Positions 1-5,064 of a stretch of 7,439 bases of DNA are shown one piece after another. The notes below the pieces were generated by a model, which saw only the letters and a program-made list of their open reading frames with translations, had not been told where the DNA came from and ran no database searches. The translations under genes and the position numbers were made by a program. Numbering within the stretch: position 1 is the first letter of the stretch; each line of letters opens with the position of its first letter. Source of the DNA: Patescibacteria group bacterium (GTDB lineage: Bacteria; Patescibacteriota; Minisyncoccia; Phycocordibacterales; PALSA-1337); the NCBI GenBank assembly GCA_028864955.1, contig JAGWLE010000030.1, positions 1 to 7,439 of the forward strand, read 5' to 3'.

Positions 1-42
1 CGCCTTCATCCCCCAAATCGCCCAAAAAGCGAGCAGTGAAGC

Positions 43-87
43 GGGCGGCGCGGCAGGAGGGGTCTGGGGAGGAATGCCGCGCCGCCC
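43..87. repeat. Perfect 13-bp GC-rich inverted repeat with G-rich mirror-repeat loop
   Basis: GGGCGGCGCGGCA (43-55) is exactly complementary to TGCCGCGCCGCCC (75-87). The 19-nt loop holds GGAGGGGTCTGGGGAGG (56-72), which reads the same backwards, a perfect mirror repeat with four G runs. The element lies about 60 nt past the 3' end of the minus-strand tRNA-Ser, so it could end that transcript. However, no T run follows the stem directly on either strand: on the minus strand a TTTTT comes only 13 nt later. The stem is visible in the sequence; its function is unknown. The bases between it and the tRNA (88-145) hold only short GCGA/TCGC repeats and no supportable gene. Confidence 0.75.
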
Positions 88-145
88 TCAATTCTGCGAC
101 CTGCGTTTTGCGACTTCGCTTTCCGATTGCGATTTCGTTGTTTTG

Positions 146-232
146 CGGAGAGGGGGAGATTCGAACTCCCGAGACCCTTGCGAGCCTGCCGCATTTCGAG
201 TGCGGTGCCTTCGACCACTCAGCCACCTCTCC
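146..232 (-). tRNA. tRNA-Ser(CGA)
   Basis: The minus strand folds as a class II tRNA. The acceptor stem GGAGAGG/CCTCTCC spans 232-226 and 153-147. The anticodon stem CCGCA/TGCGG encloses the loop CTCGAAA with anticodon CGA. A long variable arm typical of serine tRNA follows, then the T arm GGGAG-TTCGAAT-CTCCC. The discriminator is G73, as expected for serine tRNAs. The 3' CCA is not encoded (the next bases read CAA), so it must be added after transcription. Anticodon CGA reads only UCG. Length is 87 nt. The gene is divergent from the tRNA-Glu gene 79 nt away. Confidence 0.97.
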
Positions 233-253
233 ATCCGACACCAAACGGTGTGC

Positions 254-262
254 ATCATACCA
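254..262 (-). promoter_or_regulatory. Extended -10 promoter of tRNA-Ser
   Basis: On the minus strand TGG-TATGAT (262-254) gives a TGn extended -10 with five of six bases matching TATAAT. Initiation would fall about 14 nt before the tRNA 5' end. No good -35 hexamer is seen at normal spacing, which an extended -10 can compensate for. This is inferred from motif match only. Confidence 0.5.
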
Positions 263-271
263 TACCACTTT

Positions 272-300
272 TTGCCAAAAACTCAAAAAACTGGTATGTT
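272..300 (+). promoter_or_regulatory. Promoter of tRNA-Glu
   Basis: TTGCCA (272-277, five of six to TTGACA) is followed after exactly 17 bp by TATGTT (295-300), which is preceded by TGG to give an extended -10. The predicted start near 307 lies about 5 nt before the tRNA 5' end. The TGGTATG core (292-298) is the inverse of CATACCA at 261-267, part of the opposing tRNA-Ser promoter. Confidence 0.65.
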
Positions 301-311
301 TTGTACGCATT

Positions 312-387
312 GGCCCCATCGTCTAGAGGCCTAGGACAGCGGGTTTTCAATCCGTTAACCGGGGTTCGAATCCCCGTGGGGCTACCA
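312..387 (+). tRNA. tRNA-Glu(UUC), CCA encoded
   Basis: A full cloverleaf is present: acceptor GGCCCCA with TGGGGCT, anticodon loop TTTTCAA (anticodon TTC), T arm CGGGG-TTCGAAT-CCCCG, discriminator A, and an encoded CCA at 385-387. The first acceptor pair is G1-U72, a wobble pair. The anticodon stem also has two G-U pairs (27-43 and 31-39). The D-arm GTCTAGAGGCC is the familiar tRNA-Glu form. The neighbouring tRNA-Ser and tRNA-Val do not encode CCA. In Glu systems this tRNA can also feed glutamyl-tRNA-dependent pathways, but nothing here addresses that. Confidence 0.97.
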
Positions 388-425
388 GTGAACCGTACCA
401 TGCAGAGAGAAGACGCCAGAACGGA

Positions 426-455
426 CAAAAAATCCCGGCGGATTAGGCGGGGATT
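426..455 (-). terminator. Intrinsic terminator for the minus-strand gene at 509-922
   Basis: On the minus strand AATCCC (455-450) pairs with GGGATT (436-431). Two further GC pairs lie past a C-C mismatch, the loop is 7 nt, and a T6 run (432-427) follows. It sits about 53 nt past the stop codon of the unknown gene, which supports real transcription of that gene. The plus strand has no T run after the stem, so it should not stop a tRNA-Glu transcript. Confidence 0.7.
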
Positions 456-508
456 GTGCAGAAGTAGCCTCGGACGGACTTGAAGCCCGCAGACCCTTCA
501 CAGGCTCT

Positions 509-922
509 TCAACTGTACACCGGATGCGCCCGGGTTCGCAGAAAGCAGGCGAAGTTGTTCATGAAAATCCTCAGTTCGCAAAGCTTGGCCGGCAACGTGC
601 GGTAATTGCGAAGGTGAGCCACTGCCACCGGCCTGCACTTGAATACGGGACGGTAGTGGCGGATGCCGTTCGATAGCTCGAGATCGAGAGCCTTGTAACC
701 GATCCGGGCATGTTCGCAGGCGCGTTCGATCATCTCCGAATGCAGATCGCGGATGCCGAAGAGTTCGCAGGCGTGCGGCTCTATGCCGATGATGAAACTG
801 CACAGCTCTTCAACGCTGAACCTGAGACTCGGCGAAAGGCAGACTGGAATTCCCCAGACAATGTCCGTAACGGTCAGATGCGCCAGCGCCTGCTTAAGTT
901 GGGCATGTTCTTCATTTGTCAT
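509..922 (-). CDS. Protein of unknown function, about 137 residues
   Basis: I do not recognise this protein. The chosen start gives MTNEEHAQLKQALAHL, an amphipathic helix-like N-terminus, followed by a mixed alpha/beta sequence with several Cys and His residues, a His/Arg-rich centre and a basic C-terminus. No signal peptide or membrane segment is seen with this start. A start 19 codons upstream (979) is possible and would add a hydrophobic stretch without basic residues, but it would run close to the capA promoter. No Shine-Dalgarno site is seen at either. The downstream terminator at 426-455 is the best evidence that it is expressed. The gene is divergent from capA. It could still be a spurious frame. 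Confidence 0.55.
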   Translation of the reverse strand: MTNEEHAQLKQALAHLTVTDIVWGIPVCLSPSLRFSVEELCSFIIGIEPHACELFGIRDLHSEMIERACEHARIGYKALDLELSNGIRHYRPVFKCRPVAVAHLRNYRTLPAKLCELRIFMNNFACFLRTRAHPVYS

Positions 923-985
923 AACATCTGCCGTAACACTACACAAAACCACGACAGTATTCAAGGTGCTCAAGATCATGGCTGA

Positions 986-994
986 TGATAGAAT
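986..994 (+). promoter_or_regulatory. Extended -10 promoter of capA, leaderless start
   Basis: TGA-TAGAAT (986-994) is a TGn extended -10 with five of six matches to TATAAT. It ends 8 nt before the ATG at 1003, so transcription would begin at or next to the start codon. No convincing -35 is seen. An in-frame TGA occupies 1000-1002, immediately before the ATG, so the coding region cannot start earlier. Confidence 0.55.
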
Positions 995-1002
995 AAGCCT
1001 GA

Positions 1003-2217
1003 ATGAATCAGTCGTCCTTCCAAGGCGGATCTCTTCACAGGAAAGTTGCCGCCGCCATCGCGTGCTTCATCTTCGGTTTTGGCGCATTGTGGGCGACAAA
1101 ACAATTCCTCGGCGCCGGTCTCGGAGACTACTCTGGAACGTCAGCCGGCGGAGTATCCGCCGCCCAAGTCATCGGAGCCGACACCGAATCGCTGCCGCCA
1201 CAGACTGATTCCCTCATGGCTCCCGGACATACCTGGCCAATCGCCACGCCCCTGGTCACGACAGCCGCGCCGGCCACGGCCAGCATGTTGGAAAGCGTCA
1301 AGCAAAGTCCGGCTGAACCGTCCGTCACCGTGCTCATGGGCGGCGATGTCATGCTGGACAGGCACGTACGCTTGCTCGGCATGACGTACGGCTACGATTC
1401 CCTATTCGCGGGCATATCGGACCTCATGAAAACCGCCGACATCAGTGTCGTCAATCTCGAAGGCACCATCACGTCCAGTCCCTCGCGTACGCTGCTGGCT
1501 GATAACAACACCACTCAGGAACTCTCTTTCACATTCGACCCGGCAACCGCCGCCGTGCTAAAGAAATCCGGCATCGACCTCGTTAGTTTGGCAAATAATC
1601 ACGCCGATAACTTCGGCGTGCAGGGCTTGAGAGAAACGCAATCATATTTGGCTCACGCCGGCGTCGGCTATTTTGGCGATCCCTGGAACGATAGCGGCAC
1701 GGAAAAGATCATCAGCAAGAACGGCATCACCCTGGCTTTTGTCGGCTATCACGCCTTTCAGGGCGGTTTTGACCGTGTCATCGCCACCGTCAAGCGCTTG
1801 AGCGCCGACGGCGACTTCGTTATCGTCATGCCGCATTGGGGTATTGAATACGCCGCCCTGGCTACGGTCGATCAGCATGCTCGGGCGCGCGCCTTGGCAG
1901 CTGCCGGCGCTGGAGCGATCATCGGTTCTCACCCGCACGTGACCGAGGATCACGAGTGGTTGCCAGCCGCGGATGGCAGTTTCGTGCCAGTCTATTATTC
2001 GCTTGGCAACTTGCTATTCGACCAGTATTTCTCGCCAAGCGTCATGGAGGGAAACATCATCAGTCTGACGATCACCCGGAATGCCGCCGGCAAGGCCAAG
2101 CTCTCGGGATTGCAAGTATTCACGACATCGCTGGCCACTCATTTCGGCCCGGAGATCATCTCCATGCCGACGGCCGACGATCCGCCCAGCACCGTCATAC
2201 CTTCTCCTTCCCCATAG
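1003..2217 (+). CDS. CapA family protein (PGA_cap domain), membrane anchored
   Basis: This is a 404-residue member of the CapA/PgsA group (bacterial capsule synthesis protein domain, PF09587), which has a calcineurin-like metallophosphatase fold. Residues 14-35 form a single hydrophobic segment after basic residues, probably a signal anchor. A Ser/Thr/Pro/Ala-rich linker follows to about 105. Family motifs appear in order: GGDVMLDRH (113-121), NLEGT (151-155), SLANNHADNFG (195-205), HWGIEY (278-283), GSHPHV (308-313) and YSLGNLLFD (332-340). The Asp, Asn and His residues expected at the metal site are all present, so the enzyme looks intact. The C-terminus is a short Pro/Ser-rich tail. CapA proteins in Bacillus take part in poly-gamma-glutamate export, but no capB or capC is nearby, and in many bacteria the substrate is unknown. 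The domain would lie outside the membrane. A symbol is withheld because the pathway is not shown. Confidence 0.93.
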   Translation: MNQSSFQGGSLHRKVAAAIACFIFGFGALWATKQFLGAGLGDYSGTSAGGVSAAQVIGADTESLPPQTDSLMAPGHTWPIATPLVTTAAPATASMLESVKQSPAEPSVTVLMGGDVMLDRHVRLLGMTYGYDSLFAGISDLMKTADISVVNLEGTITSSPSRTLLADNNTTQELSFTFDPATAAVLKKSGIDLVSLANNHADNFGVQGLRETQSYLAHAGVGYFGDPWNDSGTEKIISKNGITLAFVGYHAFQGGFDRVIATVKRLSADGDFVIVMPHWGIEYAALATVDQHARARALAAAGAGAIIGSHPHVTEDHEWLPAADGSFVPVYYSLGNLLFDQYFSPSVMEGNIISLTITRNAAGKAKLSGLQVFTTSLATHFGPEIISMPTADDPPSTVIPSPSP

Positions 2218-2275
2218 CAGTATCGGCGCTTGTAATACCATGTAACTTGCAGTATTTCGAGGCGTCGGACTAAAT

Positions 2276-2584
2276 GTGTTACGGGATTTCATCAATTTTA
2301 TCCGCACGCGCGGCATCGTCGGCTTTGCTGTCGGTTTTATCATTGGCCGGGCCATCTCCGACTTGGTCGGTTCACTGGTGACCGACATCATCAATCCCGT
2401 CATCGGCATCCTGCTCGGCAGTTTTGGCAACTTATCCGACCTGTCCGTTCATGTATTTTCCGCTTCAATCAATTATGGAAAGTTTCTGAACTTGGTTATC
2501 AATTTTTTTATTTTGGCATTCATTGTCTATTTCGGCTCGAAAATCCTGCGGCTCGAAAGGCTCGACAAACCAAAAAGCGACTGA
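2276..2584 (+). CDS. mscL: Large-conductance mechanosensitive channel MscL
   Basis: This 102-residue protein forms the membrane pore that opens under hypo-osmotic stretch to release solutes. The N-terminal amphipathic helix (1-11) leads to RGIVGFAVGFIIGRAI, the classic MscL first transmembrane segment (about 13-47), with the pore-lining Gly, SLVTDIINP and GILLG in register with E. coli MscL. The second segment starts at YGKFLNLVINFFILAF (67-82) and ends in a basic cytoplasmic tail. At 102 residues it is shorter than the 136 of E. coli, mostly in the external loop between helices and in the tail. Translation starts at GTG. An in-frame TAA at 2243 leaves no ATG in this frame. A weak GAGG lies 13 nt before it. 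A weak promoter (TTGTAA 2230-2235, 17 bp, TATTTC 2253-2258) is possible; otherwise it is read from capA. Confidence 0.93.
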   Translation: MLRDFINFIRTRGIVGFAVGFIIGRAISDLVGSLVTDIINPVIGILLGSFGNLSDLSVHVFSASINYGKFLNLVINFFILAFIVYFGSKILRLERLDKPKSD

Positions 2585-2590
2585 TATAGT
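2562..2590 (+). promoter_or_regulatory. Promoter of tRNA-Val inside the end of mscL
   Basis: TCGACA (2562-2567, five of six to TTGACA) lies 17 bp before TATAGT (2585-2590, five of six to TATAAT). The -35 is within mscL codons and the -10 begins at the base after its stop. Predicted initiation near 2597 precedes the tRNA by about 7 nt. The hexamers and spacing are near-optimal, as expected for a tRNA gene. Confidence 0.7.
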
Positions 2591-2603
2591 GAGCTGCGTT
2601 ATC

Positions 2604-2676
2604 GCGCGCTTAGCTCAGTTGGTAGAGCATCGTCTTGACGTGACGAGGGTCGCAGGTTCGAGTCCTGCAGCGCGCA
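2604..2676 (+). tRNA. tRNA-Val(GAC)
   Basis: The cloverleaf has acceptor GCGCGCT/AGCGCGC (7 bp), D-arm AGCTCAGTTGGTAGAGC, anticodon stem TCGTC/GACGA with loop TTGACGT (anticodon GAC), T arm GCAGG-TTCGAGT-CCTGC and discriminator A. The bases that follow are CCTT, so CCA is not encoded. Position 37 is G, whereas bacterial tRNA-Val usually has A there. The tRNA lies 19 nt after mscL and 69 nt before tsaD. No clear terminator separates it from tsaD: GGCGC/GCGCC (2714-2732) can form a small stem but lacks a T run. Confidence 0.97.
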
Positions 2677-2745
2677 CCTTTCCAGACAGCGGATTTAGGA
2701 TCTTTGATCACACGGCGCCGCTGAATCGCGCCTGATACATCTTCC

Positions 2746-3948
2746 ATGACCATTCTCGGCATTGAAACAAGCTGCGACGAAACCGCCCTGGCACTCATCG
2801 AGACGCGGCCGGCCGGCCACGAACTCGAAGTCCGAGTCGGCGCATCGCTGGTACATTCCCAAGCGGACCTTCATAGCGCCTACGGCGGGGTATTTCCCAC
2901 GCTGGCCAAACGGGAGCATGGTCGGAACCTGATTCCCCTTCTGCACAGACTCCTCGTCAAAGCGGCATTGGCGGAGGCGCCGGACAGGTTCGTCGATGAC
3001 GAGCGCTACGCGTCCGCCATGTCGCGATTCAATTCTGAATTCGCGCCGCAAAATCCCGACCTCTGCGATTCTTTCAGCGGCGCGGCCTTCCTCAAGCGGA
3101 TACCGCCGATAGATATGATCGCCGTCACCGAGGGTCCGGGCCTCGAACCGGCGCTCTGGGTCGGTATCACCGCCGCCCGGATGCTCGGCGAGCTCTGGCA
3201 GATGCCCGTCGTGCCCGTCAATCACATGGAAGGCCACATCGTGGGATCTTTGCTCGATGAAACGGTTCCGACCGGCGCCTGGCAGACGCTCAAAAAACCG
3301 GCACTGCCGGCGATCGCCCTGCTCGTGAGCGGCGGACATACGGAGCTCGTCAAGGTCTCCGAACATGGATACGCCGTCATCGGCGAAACCCTTGATGATG
3401 CCGCCGGTGAAGCATATGACAAAGTCGCACGCTTGCTCGGCCTGCCATACCCCGGCGGACCGCACATATCGATGCTGGCAAAGCAGGCAGAGGACGCCGG
3501 CATCAGATCTTCCGTCAAACTTCCCCGCCCCATGAAATCAAGCGGCGATCTCAATTTTTCCTTTGCCGGACTCAAGACAGCCGTTCTCTACGCCGTCCGG
3601 ACCGCGTCGTCAGACGGTTCGCTGGCCGAGGATTGGAAACGCGGTCTGGCGCGAGAATTTGAAGACGCCGTGGCCGAAACACTGACGGCCAAGGTCCGCG
3701 CCGCCATCGAGCTCGCTGGCGCGCGAACTCTCATTGCCGGCGGCGGCGTCATGGCCAACACGCGCCTGCGCCATGAATGCCTGGATATCGGCGCCGAATA
3801 CGGCATTCCCGTGCTCTTGCCGTCCCAACGCCTCTCCGGCGATAACGCGCTCATGATCGCCCTGGCCGCCGGCCTTGATCATTCACGGCATATTCAAGTA
3901 CAGCGGACTCTCAAAGCGGACGGTACAAAGAGACTCGGTCCGTTTTGA
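2746..3948 (+). CDS. tsaD: tRNA N6-adenosine threonylcarbamoyltransferase TsaD
   Basis: TsaD transfers the threonylcarbamoyl group to A37 of tRNAs reading ANN codons, working with TsaB and TsaE in the cytoplasm. The N-terminus MTILGIETSCDETALALIE is the family signature of this ASKHA-fold protein. Metal-binding His160 and His164 lie in NHMEGH. SGGHTEL (195-201), GETLDDAAGEAYDK (213-226), NFSFAGLKT (270-278), AGGGVMANTRLR (331-342) and SGDNALMIA (364-372) complete the active site. The protein has 400 residues against 337 in E. coli. Much of the excess is an insertion at about 79-120, before VTEGPGLEPALW, where E. coli has GPGLVGALL. The start is fixed by an in-frame TGA at 2722 with no other start codon in between. 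tRNA-Val lies just upstream and may be co-transcribed. Its stop is 4 bp from the stop of the convergent wall-protein gene. Confidence 0.97.
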   Translation: MTILGIETSCDETALALIETRPAGHELEVRVGASLVHSQADLHSAYGGVFPTLAKREHGRNLIPLLHRLLVKAALAEAPDRFVDDERYASAMSRFNSEFAPQNPDLCDSFSGAAFLKRIPPIDMIAVTEGPGLEPALWVGITAARMLGELWQMPVVPVNHMEGHIVGSLLDETVPTGAWQTLKKPALPAIALLVSGGHTELVKVSEHGYAVIGETLDDAAGEAYDKVARLLGLPYPGGPHISMLAKQAEDAGIRSSVKLPRPMKSSGDLNFSFAGLKTAVLYAVRTASSDGSLAEDWKRGLAREFEDAVAETLTAKVRAAIELAGARTLIAGGGVMANTRLRHECLDIGAEYGIPVLLPSQRLSGDNALMIALAAGLDHSRHIQVQRTLKADGTKRLGPF

Positions 3949-3952
3949 ACGG

Positions 3953-5059
3953 CTAGCGGAAAAGACTGAGGATGAAATCCCAGAAACGGCGGAGGAACGA
4001 GACGTTGCCGACGGCAGCCGTATTGGCTGAATTCGGTTCAGGACTGAGTACGGCCAGAGCCGTCGAGTCCGTGGCATTGCCGGTTGTCATGGTCATCTGC
4101 GCGGAACTGGAAGCTGACGTTGAGGAGGCGCTGGCGGCCAGAGCCAGAGTATTCTGGTAATTTTGGATGATACCCAACTCAGCCGTCGTCAGCGACAACG
4201 GAATCTGGCAGGCAAGGTTATTAATTTCCTTGACGGTTGTGATGTAGGTGATGCCTGACGGCTGCGTGGCGCCCCACGGTCCCATGATCGTGCTCATGTA
4301 TTTTGTTTGGAACGCTTTGACGGCGGCTACGGTCTTATCATCATAGACGCCGTTCACATCGACATCGAATTTCTCGTAATTTTTCAAGAAGGCCTGAAGC
4401 TTTGAAACCTGGACGGGATCATTCGCCCAGCCATGTTCCATGACTTGTACGCGCAACAGCGGACAGGCGGCATTCGGAGTCGTGCTGCTTTCCAAGCCGG
4501 TAGCGGCCGACGAGAGCAGTACGCTACCGCCGATATAACTGCCGCTAGAGCTGGTGTTGGTAACGCTGCCGGCATTATTCGAGGAACCGCCGTTAGTGGC
4601 CGGGGTCGGCGTCGGGGTGGCGGAACCGGCTGTCGAACTGGAACCGCTGGTGTTCGGCGTGCCTGATCCGCTGGAACCGGCTGTCGAACTGGAACCGCTG
4701 GTGTTCGGCGTGCCTGATCCGCTGGAACCGGCTGTCGAACTGGAACCGCTGGTCGCGGGCGCGGTCGCGGGCGTGCCAGCCGTGGAGCCTGACGATGAGG
4801 TCGACGGAACTGTCGGGGCAGTGGCAGACGAGCCGGACGCGGACGAGGACGGCGCCTGGACTGAGGTGCCGATCGAGGCACTCGAAGCTGAAGCCGTCAC
4901 CGACGGCGCGGATACAGGCGTAATTGCCGGCGTCTGTGATGGCGTCGATGATGGCGTCTGTGATGGCGCCGGCGTCTGTGTCGGTTGGTCGGCAAATGAC
5001 ATTGTCGGAGAACCGACTAGGACAAGGGCTGCTATGCAGGCGATAATGGTTTTATTCAT
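3953..5059 (-). CDS. Exported peptidoglycan-binding-like surface protein with Ser/Thr/Pro stalk
   Basis: The protein has 368 residues. Residues 1-23 form a clear signal peptide (basic N-terminus, IIACIAALVLVG core, likely cut after SFA). Residues 24-180 are a low-complexity Pro/Thr/Ser/Gly stalk, first PSQT/PSST units (29-46), then a 17-residue repeat present 2.6 times (103-146). A folded domain follows between Cys199 and Cys284. It carries VQVSKLQAFLK, DVNGVYDDKTVAAVKAFQ and ITYITTVKEIN, matching PG_binding_1 (PF01471) in the form common in Patescibacteria surface proteins. The two Cys flank it and may form a disulfide. A second Ser/Ala-rich linker leads to the tail VSFLRRFWDFILSLFR, which is amphipathic or membrane-seeking and ends in Arg. 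It probably sits in or on the cell wall; no catalytic domain is seen. No Shine-Dalgarno precedes the ATG. Confidence 0.85.
   Translation of the reverse strand: MNKTIIACIAALVLVGSPTMSFADQPTQTPAPSQTPSSTPSQTPAITPVSAPSVTASASSASIGTSVQAPSSSASGSSATAPTVPSTSSSGSTAGTPATAPATSGSSSTAGSSGSGTPNTSGSSSTAGSSGSGTPNTSGSSSTAGSATPTPTPATNGGSSNNAGSVTNTSSSGSYIGGSVLLSSAATGLESSTTPNAACPLLRVQVMEHGWANDPVQVSKLQAFLKNYEKFDVDVNGVYDDKTVAAVKAFQTKYMSTIMGPWGATQPSGITYITTVKEINNLACQIPLSLTTAELGIIQNYQNTLALAASASSTSASSSAQMTMTTGNATDSTALAVLSPEPNSANTAAVGNVSFLRRFWDFILSLFR
4622..4753 (-). repeat. 51-bp perfect tandem repeat, 2.6 copies, coding
   Basis: Two identical 51-bp units (4622-4672 and 4673-4723) are followed by the first 30 bp of a third (4724-4753). 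In the minus-strand gene the unit encodes 17 residues, TSGSSSTAGS plus SGSGTPN. Copies are identical at the DNA level, including silent positions, so the expansion is recent or kept uniform by slippage or recombination. Length is a multiple of three, so copy-number change keeps the frame and alters only stalk length. Confidence 0.95.
4929..4982 (-). repeat. Degenerate 12-bp tandem repeat, coding
   Basis: GGCGTCTGTGAT, GGCGTCGATGAT and GGCGTCTGTGAT (plus-strand reading, 4929-4964) are followed by an interrupted copy up to 4982. They encode the TPSQ/TPSS units near the N-terminus of the same wall protein. Copies differ by two bases, so this array looks older than the 51-bp one. Confidence 0.8.
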
Positions 5060-5064
5060 GAAAT

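Noticed and set aside
753..1208. Plus-strand frame of 151 codons overlapping the capA start
   Set aside because: Arg/Ser-rich out-of-frame reading of capA and of the opposite-strand gene; no domain, and capA is certain.
2714..2732. Terminator between tRNA-Val and tsaD
   Set aside because: GGCGC/GCGCC stem has a 9-nt loop and is followed by TGATACATC, not a T run; too weak to call.
2695..3465. Minus-strand open frame of 256 codons opposite tsaD
   Set aside because: Fully antisense to a certain tsaD, continues over the tRNA-Val flank, and shows no recognisable protein features; typical shadow frame in G+C-rich coding DNA.
3940..3952. Hairpin CCGTT-TTG-AACGG as a bidirectional terminator
   Set aside because: Only 5 bp of stem and no T run on either side; kept only as an observation on the convergent junction.
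4622..4753. CRISPR-like repeat array
   Set aside because: Units are directly adjacent with no spacers and encode a regular 17-residue protein repeat.
4384..4881. Minus-strand Pro/Arg-rich frame of 165 codons
   Set aside because: Shifted reading of the same 51-bp repeats inside the wall-protein gene; no domain or plausible start.
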